From NCBI RefSeq assembly GCF_024679245.1, contig NC_090182.1:33751047-33815046 (forward strand): a stretch of 64,000 nucleotides of DNA. The letters run 5' to 3'. Source of the stretch: Pseudorasbora parva (taxonomy: Eukaryota; Chordata; Actinopteri; Cypriniformes; Gobionidae). Shown here piece by piece: positions 1 to 11,023 of this stretch; the stretch's first letter is position 1, and each line of letters begins with the position of its first letter. The position numbers were made by a program, and so were the translations under genes. The notes beneath the pieces were generated by a model. That model was not told the origin of the DNA and searched no databases. It was given only the letters and a program-made list of their open reading frames with translations.

Positions 1-246
1 GCCTTAGACTCTTTCAGGTACTACCTTATGGGTAGGAGGTTTAAATTAGAGACTGATCATCGGGCATTAGTTTGGCTTGGCCGAATGAAAGACACTAATG
101 CCCGTATAACACGGTGGTTCCTGGCTCTACAGCCCTTCGACTTTGAGGTTGTGTATCGGGCTGGCTCTGAAAACTGCACCGCAGATTTCCTCTCCAGGAC
201 ACCACGAGTGGTGTCTGAGGAAGGGGGAGGAAATGTCACAGGGTAA
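1..246 (+). CDS. Ty3/gypsy pol 3' end (RNase H), cut by window edge
   Basis: This is the carboxyl end of a gypsy-type polyprotein, open from the window edge to a TAA at 244-246, about 13 bp inside the LTR. The peptide has the RNase H tail pattern: a TDH motif near position 53, then RMKDTNA..ITRW..ALQPF and the closing ADFLSR motif. The same RMKDTNA/ITRW/LALQPF wording occurs in the complete Gmr1-like element at 15214-20307, so I infer the same clade rather than the sushi-like type at 46254. A purine-rich tract and an LTR follow directly, as expected for the 3' end of pol. The upstream domains lie outside the window. Confidence 0.85.
   Translation, partial: ALDSFRYYLMGRRFKLETDHRALVWLGRMKDTNARITRWFLALQPFDFEVVYRAGSENCTADFLSRTPRVVSEEGGGNVTG
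217..233 (+). promoter_or_regulatory. Polypurine tract of the gypsy element
   Basis: The run of G and A bases ends one base before the TGTCACA that opens the LTR. This is where plus-strand DNA synthesis is normally primed in LTR retrotransposons. Assignment rests on composition and position only. Confidence 0.7.
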
Positions 247-1233
247 GCCTGCGACTAGTCATGGACTACACACACACATACACATGCACGTAATGCACAC
301 ACACCGGCCTCATGTATTATCAGTCTGTTAGCTGACTTACATTCATGTATGCATGGAACTGTGGAATATTTGATGTAACTGTGTGTTGTAAACTGTTGGT
401 ATGATGTCCTGTGTGTAGTGTTACCTGAGAAATGTGAATTAGCAATCAAGTGCAGATGATAGCATAATAAAACTGTTTTCTCATATAGAAATAAATCACC
501 ACCACAAGTATTTGCTTTACATCGTTTATTGAATACAGTGTGAGAGATACAGATGATACTTACCAGATTTGAGTAGTCGTTGGCCAAACCTGTTTAATTT
601 GACAGCCAATCCATTTATAGTTGTTTGTCCTCCATCTTGTGCCGTCATTGGAGAGTCAATTCTCAGGTGTAGGAGAGAAAGGCTTCTCAAGTTATTTGTT
701 TTCTTTCAATATGTATTTTTATGTATATTTGCAGATATGATTTCTTGTTTGCATCTTTATTTGTATTAATTATTCTTGTTATTGTTTTGTTATTTTTGAT
801 TATGTATTCCTGTGATGTCTGTGCAACATGTCACCTTCCAAAATGGTAGGTTCCAAAGTAGGAGGAGTCAGGCCTATAAAATGACTCCAGAAAGTTAGTT
901 GGGCAGTTCAGAGATAGGAGGTGTGGAGAGGTCTAGGCAGACCATGGACAGTCTGAGTCTACAACTGGAGACTCTTAAGAGACTGTGAGAGAGTCTCTGG
1001 GAATGCGCTGCTTATGTAGTGCAGTTTGCACACTCAGGTCAGGTTGTTTCCACCACTATATATTGTTTGGTGCAGTTTATATTTTGTTGCATCTAAGTTT
1101 TGTTTTCTTTTGTTGTTGTTTTTTTCTCCCACCTGAGTGTCTGTCACCCTGTGCCACAATAAAAACCACTTAACCCTGACCAACTGTTTCCTCTGTCCAT
1201 TGGAGTCTCCAACCGCTCAAGGCGTTCATAACA
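234..1233 (+). repeat. 3' LTR of the gypsy element, about 1.0 kb
   Basis: The segment begins TGTCACAGGG directly after the polypurine tract and ends TTCATAACA, giving TG...CA termini. It contains a TATA-like box (TATAAA, 875-880) and an AATAAA polyadenylation signal (1158-1163) in the expected order. The 5' LTR is outside the window, so the two copies cannot be compared and the target duplication cannot be checked. Short ORFs inside it are not credible genes. Confidence 0.75.
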
Positions 1234-1730
1234 ATTTAAGTTTGAAAATAAATAGTCTATTAAGTATTAAGTATTTGGTACTAAGCCTGTAATGAACAAC
1301 ATTGAGATTACAAAAACGAATGGCTGTTTTAAAAACTCCTTAACTAGCGCGTTTGCTTTTGTTTGTGGGGTTTCCGGGGTAAGCACTGCATTCTGCAGTT
1401 CATCAGCGCCCTCTGCTGTCACTGAGCGCCACTTCATTCAGCCGTCTCCTTCACCCGTTCAGTCATGTGCAAACGCACGTTGGGCTTGTTTACATCTGAG
1501 CACGTCTCCTTCACTCGTTCATGTGCTTCTCATTTACATCTGAGCGTGTGTCCCTTTGACGCGGTGTTGAGCATTTATACGGTTGATAGGCAAAGTATTC
1601 TTGAGTGCATTATAAAAAAATTATAATTGTTAATAAATTATTATTTATGATATTTTGAAGTGCCCACGATAACAATATTGTGCATATTCATCATCGTGAT
1701 ATATCGCATTACCGAAAATCGGCACATGCC
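1234..1730. other. AT-rich unassigned stretch
   Basis: No coding signal is visible. The right part, including the ATATATCGCATTACCGA area near 1700, resembles the end of a dispersed repeat into which the Tc1 element at 1733 inserted, but I cannot name a family. Confidence 0.3.
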
Positions 1731-1989
1731 TACACTCACCTAAAGGATTATTAGAAACACCTGTTCAATTTCAAACTAATGCAATTATCTAATGCTAGAG
1801 GTCAGAGGAGAATGGGCCGACCGATTTAAGCTGATAGAACAGCAACTTTAACTGAAACAACCACTCGTTACAACCGAGGTATCCAGCAAAGCATTTGTGA
1901 AGCCACAATACGCACAACCTTGAGGTTAATGGGCTACAACAGCAGAAGACCCCACCAGGTACCACTCATCTTCACTACAAATAGAAAAA

Positions 1990-2560
1990 ATGAGGCTACA
2001 ATTTGCTTGAGATCACCAAAATTGTTGCAAAAGACTGGTCTGATGAGTCTCGATTTCTGTTGAGACATTCAGATAGTAGATTCAGAATTTGGCGTAAACA
2101 GAATGAGAACATGGATCCATCATGCCTTGTTACCACTGTGCAGGCTGGTGGTGGTGGTGTAATGGTGTGGGGAATTTTTTCTTGGCACACTTTAGGCCCC
2201 TTAGTGCCAATGGGGCATTGTTTAAATGCCATGGCCTACCTGAGCATTGTTTCTGACCATGTCTATACCTTTCTATAGCTATACCTGTTTACCACCATGT
2301 AGCCATCCTCTGATAACTACTTCCAGCCGGATAATGCACCATGTCACAAAGCTTGAATAATTTCCAATTGGTTTCTTGAACATGACAATGAGTTCACTGT
2401 ACTAAAATGGTCCCCACAATCACCAGTTCTTAACCCAATAGAGCATCTTTGGGATGTGGTGGAATGGGAGCTTCGTGCCCTGGATGTGCATCACACAAAT
2501 CTCCATTAACTGCTAGATGCTATCCTATCAATATGGGCCAACATTTCTAAAGAATAATTT
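1990..2560 (+). pseudogene. Tc1-like DD34E transposase remnant
   Basis: An open part (2003-2278) encodes a W-S-D-E-S-R-F motif, containing the first catalytic Asp, followed by a GGGGVMVWG stretch typical of Tc1 transposases. After a stop, the DNA still encodes the second-Asp region (PDNAPCH, around 2330) and the Glu region (SPQSP.LNPIEHLWD, around 2415-2460), but with interruptions. The order and spacing match the DD34E catalytic core. The amino-terminal helix-turn-helix region is missing or unrecognisable, so this is a pseudogene. Confidence 0.8.
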
Positions 2561-2591
2561 TAGCACCTTGTTGAATCAATGCCCCATAGAA

Positions 2592-2959
2592 TGGCCCCAC
2601 TTTATATTAGGTGGCCTTAAGTACTATGTACTTACACCAAAACATAAGTACAATGTACTTACTGTGTTCAAATTGTATTGCAAAACACCTTTTATGATAT
2701 TGAGGTGGATACGGGTAGGGTTAGGGACAGGTGTGGTGGTATGGGTGAGTTTAAGGGTAGGGTTAGGTGGAAGGGAAGTGCCAACTGTGTAATTACAAAT
2801 GTAACTACAGAAATTAATTACAGAAGTAATTACATACAGGTATTTTTTAAAATGTAAGCAAAATGTATAAACATGTATATACACAATAAGTGCATTGTAT
2901 CAAATGATCAATTACAATGTTAGTACATAGTAGTTAAGGCCACCTAATATAAAGTGGGT
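2592..2959. mobile_element. MITE nested in the Tc1 relic
   Basis: The ends form an inverted repeat of about 33 bp (CCCACTTTATATTAGGTGGC type, near 2597-2632 and 2922-2957). CCCATAGAA flanks both sides (2583-2591 and 2960-2968), giving an 8-9 bp target duplication. There is no coding capacity. An 8-9 bp duplication would fit the hAT group, but the superfamily is an inference. Confidence 0.7.
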
Positions 2960-3040
2960 CCCATAGAATTAAGGCAGTTTTGATAGCGGGTCAAACACAG
3001 TATTAGTATAGTGTTCCTAATAATCCTTTAGGTGAATGTA

Positions 3041-3393
3041 TATGGGTTGGGTGCTGAAGGTGCTTTCATAGCTTGAATGCAAATGTAGTCAGGGCTCTGA
3101 GGAAATTGCTTTGTTACTTTTGTTCTGTGTTACTTTTGCCCCGGTTTCGCCTACTTTACATTTGTAGCAAATTTAATGGATGAATTTATAAAATAAATAT
3201 TCTTAGTTAAACAAACCTCTAAGGTTAAATAAAACACAAATAGATAAGTTATTTAATAAGTAGCCTTTTTAATATGAATTCATTAAATACAATATAGTCA
3301 ACGATTGTTTACTCTCAAATTAGATAATGACTTCTACATCAAAATGCTTTAAACAATGTAGAATTATCTAAACACAGTCATTTCATGATGGAG
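3041..3393. other. Non-coding 3' flank of the TMED gene
   Basis: AT-rich DNA downstream of the TMED stop codon on the minus strand; it probably contains the 3' UTR. ATTAAA-type polyadenylation variants occur on the minus strand near 3170 and 3255, but none is decisive. Confidence 0.4.
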
Positions 3394-4257
3394 TTAAACC
3401 AACTTCTTTTCGATGAGAAAGTCTTTGAGGTTTTTCATTTGCCAGATTCCAACAGAGAGGAGCATTGACGTCTGAATAATGGCCCACCACAAAACGTTTC
3501 CATTTGTTTCCTCGCTCATTTGGCGAAACTTCTCCTCACGTTCCTAGTTACAGTAAAAAAAAAAAAAAAAACATAAAAGATTGCATATAATCAGTAGGCT
3601 AAGTAGGCTACACCTTGGAAAACATTGACAGATGACACTGGTTCTTATTCCGATTCTGAAATGAATATGGTAATATTTTGTTGTCAGGCCATCCCGCTGC
3701 CTGTGTTTGCTTACCCTTTGGAAATTTTGCTGGCTGCTAATGTAACGCAACTGATCAATCAGATGTTGGAGGTTGTACTCCATTGCTCTCATTGTGTCCT
3801 TTGCCTTGGCAGCATTAGGATCAATTGTATGCTCGCCCATCTGGACATCTAAATGCACTTTCTGTGCATAAAAATAAAAGTAAAAGCCCCTAGCAGACAT
3901 TTTAAGCAGATCAAATTCAACATTTAGGCCACATCATCTCAACTCACCAGACGATCACCAGCGAACACGGAAAACCTGGTGGAGTTGGATTGCATGCACA
4001 CAAAATGTTGACCAGAAGCTTGGGATGTAAAGGTAAATTTTCCATATCTCCCAAAGCGTTTTAACAAGACCACCTGCATATAACAAGAATTGTTTCAGGT
4101 GGTCATGAATACCAGTCTGTATAATTTTCAGTTGTTGTTCAGTATACGAGGAATGTAATGATTCATACTGCATGGTTGGGGTCTCTCACAGTCACTGTCA
4201 AACCAAGGTGTGGAGTACTGCCCTTATTTTCATTCCAGTACTCTAGCAGAAAGACAC
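3394..4257 (-). CDS. p24 family cargo receptor (TMED, alpha-type), last four coding exons
   Basis: TMED/p24 proteins are single-pass receptors that cycle between ER and Golgi and help load COPII and COPI vesicles. Four consistent exons are visible on the minus strand: 4257-4169 (enters in phase 1), 4073-3948 (42 codons), 3861-3715 (49 codons) and 3543-3394 (ending in TAA). All introns show GT...AG. The peptide runs through the GOLD-domain end (YGKFTFTS...[11 protein letters not shown]), a coiled-coil stretch starting [11 protein letters not shown], the QREREEKFR...EETN segment, a transmembrane helix starting VLWWAIIQT, and a cytosolic tail ending KKLV, a di-lysine COPI signal typical of p24-alpha proteins. 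Wording around LQHLID and NVLWWA resembles TMED11 more than TMED4/9, but the exact paralogue is uncertain. The exon with the signal peptide and start is not found upstream, where mobile elements crowd in. No stop or frameshift is seen, so the gene may be functional. Confidence 0.9.
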
Positions 4258-4906
4258 CTGAAGGGAGAAGCCATTTGTTAGTGATACTGTAGCCCTTTCA
4301 TTATTACAATTTTTGGTAACACTGTAGAATACTGTTCCGTCATTAATTAATGAAAATCACACATTGTACGTTAGCAAACCAATTAAGTATCACCTTGAGT
4401 GTTTCATTAATCCCGTTCAAAACAGTGTTTAATTATACAAACTGTTCTCTATTTGTCAGAAACAAATTATTGACTGAAAAATATGAACAAGACAAATGTA
4501 TTAAATGTACAACAAACGGGGGTAAAATAAAGGTTAAATTAAACTTTTGATGTTTTTGTAAGGTTTTGGATAGTAATGACTCAAGTGCAGCATCCTTCTA
4601 TAGGAAATACTAGTTATTTGGATCAGTATTCTGACGTGAAGATCATAACCCACAAGTAATTACTCAAGTGTTACCAAATCCATCAGCAGCCATTAATATC
4701 CAAAAACTTACAAAAACCTCAAAAGCTTACAATGACTTCAGTCATTACAACAGAGCTATGTTTTTCTCTTAGAATAATGATCTAAATAATTATTAGTTCC
4801 TTTAGTACTTTTAAAGGATGTAACACCTGATTCAGACTCATTACTAGTGGGTTACTATGACCTTCACTTTATAATGAATTATATATTACCGTATGCATTA
4901 TTCATG
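4258..4906. other. Probable TMED intron or upstream DNA, no exon seen
   Basis: AT-rich sequence between the first visible TMED exon and the first repeat. I looked on the minus strand for a signal-peptide exon with a p24 amino terminus and found none. Confidence 0.4.
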
Positions 4907-5109
4907 TTAAAGGGATAGTTCGCCCAAAAATGAAAATGTGATGTATATCTGCTTAGCCCTAGGGCATCCAAGATGTAGGTGTATTTGTTTCTTCAGTAGA
5001 ACACAAATGAAGATTTTTAACTCCAACCGTTGCTTGTATAATGCATGCCAATTGGGTGTTTTTCTATGAGAGGCACTATGAGAGTATAAAACACACATAC
5101 AAATTGATA
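4907..5109 (+). repeat. TTAA-ended dispersed repeat, left half
   Basis: The sequence starts TTAAAGGGATAGTTCGCCCA and matches, in reverse orientation, the repeat at 24061-24320 over most of its length. It is split by the element at 5110-6468 and resumes at 6469. The same end type recurs at 61241-61474. It is non-coding. Confidence 0.75.
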
Positions 5110-6468
5110 TTAAAGGGGGGGTGAAATGCTGTTTCATGCATACTGAGCTTTTTACATTGTTAAAGACTTGGATTCCCATCCCAAACATTTCAAAAAGTTT
5201 CAAAAACTAAGTTGGATGTTTGATGGAGTATTCCTGTTTTAAAAATACTCCTTCCGGTTTCTCACAAGTTTCGGAGAGTTTTTTTCGAGTATGGGTCGGC
5301 TTGACATCGATAGAGCGGAAGGTCCTTGTATGGGCCGTACGGGCTCTTCTCCCGGAAGGGTGCACGTGCGCGTGACTGAGGCAAAAGAGCAAATGCACGC
5401 CCATAATCACTGCTCTCAAGGTGCAGATCCAGTCGTCTGTGCAACACTTCTGTCGCACCGCGCTTCACTTTATTCCTATGGGTGATGTCAAGCGACAGCA
5501 CAGCACAGCATTCCGGGAAGGCAGCGCTGCATTTGAACGCAGAAATTACGGGAAGCGGCACAACATCACGCTACAGTCGCGTCGCAAAAGTGGGTCTCCA
5601 CGGTCACTGCTGTCACAGGACTTCACGAAAACAGTTACCAAAGAAGTGTGTTTTTGATGGAGCGGTGACGATAAAGGTTCGGGGTCGTGCTTTAGAAGCA
5701 GGCGGTGAGTAAAACTGCTTCAAATGTCTATGCTGTTGGCTATCGTCGCATAAGTAAACATCAGTAAACAACACGATCGTGTATAACATTAGTTAATTTA
5801 TCAATGGAGCATGCGATCTATGGTTTGTGTTTAAATACATTTGTTTAGCTGACCACTATAGGTGTCAGTTTGTTTATTGTAAAACCACCCAAACATAAAC
5901 CTAGCGTTCTCACAAAGTGTGCTTCGTCATTCAAATGCGATAACGGTTACTCCATTGTTGTTCTATGTATAACGTTATACTAGTCTGAGGTGCAAAACCG
6001 CTTTGCTTGCTACTGCTAAGGTTTAGTCGCATACAATAGTCCATAAACCAAATTATGTCCTCATAAACTGCGAGTAAACCCACACAAATGTTGACAGGCC
6101 ACTAAATACAGTACATACCACAGAGACGGACGTCCTGCTGTTTTTTGCTTCCCCTGTTCAATTTATTTCAGGCTCCGGATCTGATTCTGGATCATAAATT
6201 AGTTGAATCTGATTTAGGGTAGCGTTTTCTTCTCCACGCTTGAGGACGTCACCGCTTTGTGTGCGCTCGTCATTCTTTAGCTCCACCCACACGATACGCC
6301 TCCAGCCACTTTTTTTTTTTCCGGAAAGACTCGGTACAGCCTATCTTTCTTTTATAAATATAATAAAACTAAAGACTTTTCGGAGATATGAAGGATGCAA
6401 TACTACTCTATAGGTACTCAAGATTGACATGAGATTGACTGAAACTGAGTGTTTAACCACCCCTTTAA
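5110..6468. mobile_element. TTAA-flanked non-autonomous element (piggyBac-like)
   Basis: TTAA stands at both borders (5110-5113 and 6465-6468), and the first 15 or so bases inside are imperfect inverted repeats (AGGGGGGGTGAAA against AGGGGTGGTTAAA). The interrupted host repeat continues exactly across the TTAA, and an uninterrupted copy at 24161-24164 shows the empty site. TTAA duplication is the hallmark of piggyBac elements, though Kolobok-type elements also use it. No transposase is visible; the short ORFs inside are not credible. Confidence 0.75.
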
Positions 6469-6690
6469 ACCCTGCGGTTCATGGGGTGTCTTAAGACACA
6501 AAATTATCAGTTTCTGCAAGAAATTAAACAGTATTTATGTTATTTTTTATCTCATAGCGGACAAATCTCAGATCGGTCGAATGAGGCAACCAGGCTTGTG
6601 CAAAATTCAGAATTTCAGAATTGGCCTCCATTCAATTCATAAATTGGAATTTTAATTGAACTGACTCCACCTCAGAGGAAGATGAATATG
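6469..6690 (+). repeat. TTAA-ended repeat, right half, and an AATTC-rich repeat end
   Basis: 6469-6570 continues the repeat broken at 5109; the reverse complement of 24075-24160 has the same sequence in uninterrupted form. From about 6590 the sequence (GGCTTGTGCAAAATTCAG) matches, in inverse orientation, the repeat end near 23950-23976. Confidence 0.55.
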
Positions 6691-7574
6691 AATTGGAATG
6701 ATCAATCAATTCCCTTCATATAGCGCTTTTACAATCACGATTGTGTCAAAGCAGCTTCACAGTGTCAAACAGGATAATATTGCAAAAAATTTAGATTTGG
6801 CTGTACAGTCGTTCTGGAGAAAACAGTGATGTTATCAGCTTATTTTAATTTATCATATAGCGACAATGTTGGCAGATCTGTATTATAGTTTATAGAATTA
6901 ATTAAAACCTAATTCATACATTTTTTGTATAATTAGTTGAATAACTTTGATCATAATTTTAGTGTTCCCAAGTGAGCAAGCCAAGCCAAAGGCAACAGTG
7001 GCAAGGAACCAAAACTCCTTCAGGGCATGATGGAGAAAAATAAACCTTGGGAGAAACCAGACTCAGTCGGGGTACCAGTTCTCCTCTGGCCTATTAACAC
7101 ACCGTGTATGATTATTATTCTGGCAACCTTACAGATCAGAAATCATATTAGATATCGGAAAATTCAAAATTTCAGGGTATCACGGAAGAGACAGGTTTAT
7201 TTAGGATGGTGCATCGATTACACAAGAGTATGAATACATGAAAGATCGGAATTATTGCGCCGGAGACAGGTTTTTTGAGAATGACGTGCCAGTGAGGCAA
7301 ATTCAGAGGAGACACCAAATGACACGGTCTCAGTAGACACTCCAGGATGCGTTGTTCATGTCCAGGCGCAGGTCCACCATCCGATCCGGACATGGCCCGG
7401 ATCCGGGATAAACCTCGGGATAAACAGAGAGACTAACATTAGCATAGATGCCACTCTTTCTATGATGTAACGAGTACATCAGGTGTTATGGGAAGTGTTC
7501 CCGGTTCCGGCTGACCTAGTTAATGCAGCCTAACAATCAGTCAATTGATTTGAATAATGAAAGTTAAAAATGTT

Positions 7575-7763
7575 CTATGTGTATGCCATAGTAAAGAGAT
7601 GTTTTTTTAGTCTAAATTTAAACTGACTGAGTGTGTCTGCCTCCCGAACAATGCTAGGAAGACAGTTCCAGAGTTTAAGTGCTAAATACGAAAAGGATCG
7701 ACCGCCTGCAGTTGATTTAGATATTCTAGGTATTATCAACTGGGCAGAGTTTTGAGACCGCAA
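7575..7763 (-). pseudogene. LINE ORF2 carboxyl-terminal fragment
   Basis: This short open stretch encodes the ending typical of L2/CR1-type ORF2 proteins: an SFSYLALKLWNCLP stretch, then FKFRLKKHLF. It lies between the RT fragment and the 3' UTR of the minus-strand LINE, in the correct order. No catalytic motif lies here. Confidence 0.75.
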
Positions 7764-7896
7764 TAATGTGTTAAGAGCTTGCTTAAGTACTGGGGAGCTA
7801 AACCATTTAGTGCTTTGTAAGTAATAAGCAAGATTTTAAAATGTATGCGATGTTTAATAGAGAGCCAGTGCAGTGTTAACAGAACTGGACTAATAT

Positions 7897-9404
7897 GTGA
7901 CCCGTCACGGAAACCAGGGACACAAGTCAGCAGCTCTACTATTGAGAAAAATGAGAAAGAAGCTTTTTTTTTTTTTTTTTCAAATTATGTGATTTTCACT
8001 TTTTTGCAGAATCTGTTAGTTGAAATCACAAAGAAGCCTCTCCGTGTTTGAGATGGCATTAATTTTATATTTAAAAGCGTATATTTTGAGGTTGAAATCG
8101 TCTTGTTTGGTCTTTGTATTTCCATACTGGCCTTTGTTATTGCCCCGCCCTCCAAGGTACGGGTGGCTAATTATTTATGCAGCGCTCTGGCCGGCTGTAG
8201 AGATGATCCAAGCGTCGATGAAAGCGGCATAATAAGACTGGATAATACCCTAATCTACAACTGAGCAAAGATGAAGAAGAGGAAAAATGTATCAGACAGG
8301 CGTCAGACGAGTTGGACCATAAGAAATCAGAGGCTATATTGATAGTAACATTTGACAGGGATAAAGGCAGAGAAATTACTCAAATCTGCAACCGTGGCTA
8401 TAGTGTAGGGGTAAGACGCATGTCATCAATCGCGTTGATGACATGCTCCCTCTGATTCCCGTCAAACGCAACGCGATCAGTGGATCGAATCAGCCTTTTG
8501 CCACACTCTCTCTACTCCCTTTTCCCATCACATATCAGATCGGAAAGGCATTTATTTTCAAAAAGAATTGAGAAAAGGTTAGTGGAAATAAAGCATCTAA
8601 CATGTGTTAATAAGTGTTTCTCGGTTAGAGTGTGTGGCAAAAGGCGAATTCGAAACCACTGATCGATATGCGTCAAAACTTAACGACATGCGCCTTACCT
8701 CTACGCTACAGCCATGGTAAAAGACTGTACCCACATCTCTGTCTTTATCCCCTTCGAACAGACGCACAGCACATCCACTAAGAAGACCCCGGCAAACAGA
8801 AAGTGTGCCCGAACAACTTTTTTCATTGGAGGCAACAAAATTTGCAAGAATACTTTTATGTTGCTTATGGAGTGTCAGAAACACCAAAGTTTGTCGTTTT
8901 GTGTTCATTCTAAGAACACACACACGTTATCTCATGTTTAGACCTTCCCATACCTACCTATTGTTCTTAACTGTTGTTTTAATTGTAATCGTTAGCATCG
9001 TATAACTTGCCAAAAAACTCCATTACTATAATGGCTTTTGGATGGTAATGTTAGCATCTTTATTATTAGTAGTATCCGGTCCGATTTTTCCCGTTGCGTC
9101 TGTCGTTACTAGCAACCATGCAGCTTTACAGGGGGTATGGCTTATCTAAATGAGATGTAAATGAGCCCTATTGTCCCTCCCAGCAGGTGAGAACAGGTGA
9201 GAACTGCAAAACTTTAGAGGCTGTTTTCTCTCATTTACACTTTTCTAAAGGCATACATTCAGATGGCCACAACTTTTCCAAATATTATCAGATTTCCATG
9301 TGTTACACATCGTTGGAAAGCTTGGAGACTACACTTTTAGAATCTGTGAATAACTCAAAATGCCCTAGAACCAACTTGTGTCCCTACTTTCCGTGACTGG
9401 TCAC
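7897..9404. mobile_element. 1.5-kb inverted-repeat element inside the L2 LINE
   Basis: Both ends carry a nearly perfect inverted repeat of about 32 bp (TGTGACCNGTCACGGAAA...ACACAAGT). Removing the segment rejoins the flanking LINE across ATAT or TA, so the duplication is either TA (Tc1/mariner-like, with the element starting TGTGACC) or ATAT; the two readings cannot be separated. No transposase is visible. The interior holds a second inverted pair with tRNA-like boxes (8393-8717). Confidence 0.75.
8393..8717. repeat. Head-to-head tRNA-like (SINE-head-like) inverted pair
   Basis: A plus-strand arm near 8393-8520 (GTGGCTATAGTGTAGGGG...) is mirrored by a minus-strand arm near 8717-8630 (ATGGCTGTAGCGTAGAGG...). 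Each arm has an A-box-like start. The minus arm also has a B-box-like GGTTTCGAATTCG about 57 bp on, and the plus arm has GTGGATCGAATC further away. This looks like two SINE heads facing each other; a tRNA-derived origin is inferred. Confidence 0.5.
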
Positions 9405-9867
9405 ATATGATCATACTTCCTGGTTCTAGTAAGAACTCGAGCTGCTGCATGTTGGACTAGCTGGAGTTTGTTTATTAAGCGAGCAGGGCAGCCACCCAGT
9501 AGAGCATTACAATAATCTAGCCTTGAGCTCATGAACGCATGTACTAACTGTTCAGCATTTTGCATTGAAAGCATGTGCCGTAATTTAGATATATTTTAAG
9601 ATGGTAGAATGCGGTTTTACAGATGCTAGAAACGTGGCTTTCAAATGAAAGATTGGTATCAGAGAGCACACCCAGGTTCCTCACTGACGACGAGGGCTTG
9701 ACAGAGCAGTCATCAAGTGTTAGACAGTATTCTAGGTTACTTCTTGTGGAGCTTTTCTCTCCAATAATAAAAAAATCTGTTTTATCTGAATTAAGTTGCA
9801 GGAAATTACTATTAATCCAATTTTTTATATCAGCATTTTATATCATGCATTCCGTTAAACTTGTGAA

Positions 9868-10206
9868 TTAGGTGGTTTCATCAGGGTGTGAGGAAATATA
9901 GAAATGAGTATCGTCAGCATAACAATGAAAACTAACGCCATGCTTCCTAATGATATCTCCCAGTGGTAGCATATACAGGGTGAAAAGCAAAGGTCCTAAC
10001 ACTGAGCCTTGCGGTACCCTATACTGAACTTGTGATCGGTGTGACATCACTTCATTTACAGATGTTATCACAAACTGATAACAGTCAGATAAGTACGATT
10101 TAAACCATGCCAATGCAGTTCCACTAATGCCAACATAATTTTCGATTCTATTCAGAAGAATATTGTGATTGACAGTATTGAATGCAGCACTAAGATCGAG
10201 TAACAC
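9868..10206 (-). pseudogene. LINE reverse transcriptase core fragment
   Basis: The fragment carries the central RT blocks of an L2-type [17 protein letters not shown] (block with a catalytic Asp), [15 protein letters not shown], and the YADDT active-site box. It is 112 codons of a domain that normally exceeds 250, with the fingers in the upstream fragment 10481-11023. The intervening DNA (10207-10480) still resembles RT but has stops. Not functional. Confidence 0.85.
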
Positions 10207-10480
10207 TAATAGAGAGATACAACCACAATCAGATGATAAGAGTAAATCATTTGTAACTCTAATTAGAGCAATCTCAGTACTATGATACAGTCTAAATCCT
10301 GACTGGAAATCCTCACATATATAATTTCTTTCTAAAAAGGAACATTATTGTGAAGACACTGCCTTTTCTAGTATTTTTGATAGAAACAGTAGATTCGAGA
10401 TTGGCCTGTAATTGACTTCGGATAAAAATTTATCCGAATTTAAATTCTTTAGGATCAAGTAGCGTTTTTTTAATAATTGG

Positions 10481-11023
10481 TTAAATTATAGCCAACTTAA
10501 AAGTTTTCGGTACATATCCTAATGTCAAGGATGAATTAATAATAATAAGCAGAGTATCTATGACCTCTGGAAGCATCTCTTTTAGTTGCCTAGTCGGTAT
10601 AGGGTCAAGCATACATGTTGTTGATTTTGATGATTTAACAAGTTTAGCCAATTCTTCTCCTCCTATAGCAGTGAATGAGTGTATTTTTTCCTCAGTGACA
10701 CTACAATTCTCTGTCTGAAGTGATACTGTAGTAGACGGCTGCATGGTTATAATATTATTCCTAATATTATCAATCTTACTAGTAAAGACGTTCATAAAGT
10801 CATTACTGCTGTGTTGTTTACAAAGGTCAGAAGTTGAAGCTTTATTTTTTGTTAATTTAGCCACTGTATCGAATAAATACCTAGGGTTGTGTTTGTTTTC
10901 TTCTAAAAGAGTTGAGAAATAAGCAGATCTAGCAGTTTTCATGGCCTTTCTATATGCAATCATGCTCTCTTTCCACAAATTGCGAAAAACCTCCAGTTTT
11001 GTTTTCTTCCAGCTGCGCTCCAT
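10481..11023 (-). pseudogene. LINE ORF2 pre-RT and amino-terminal RT fragment
   Basis: The 180-codon stretch contains the linker between endonuclease and RT (AYRKAMKTARSAYFSTLLEE, then a FDTVAKLT stretch) and the first RT blocks (the LDPIPT motif, LLIIINSSLTLGYVP). Order and wording match L2/CR1-clade ORF2 proteins. The endonuclease is absent; the element is cut at about 11112, where the DIRS copy begins. Confidence 0.8.

Larger units (their letters stand above)
1733..3038 (+). mobile_element. Tc1/mariner relic
   Basis: Inverted ends are recognisable: CACTCACCTAAAGGATTATT at the left and its reverse complement, with one or two changes, at the right. A TA dinucleotide flanks both ends (1731-1732 and 3039-3040), the standard Tc1/mariner target duplication. 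The interior carries the carboxyl two thirds of a decayed Tc1 transposase; the DNA-binding part is largely lost. A separate non-autonomous element sits inside at 2592-2959. The copy is not expected to be active. Confidence 0.85.
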
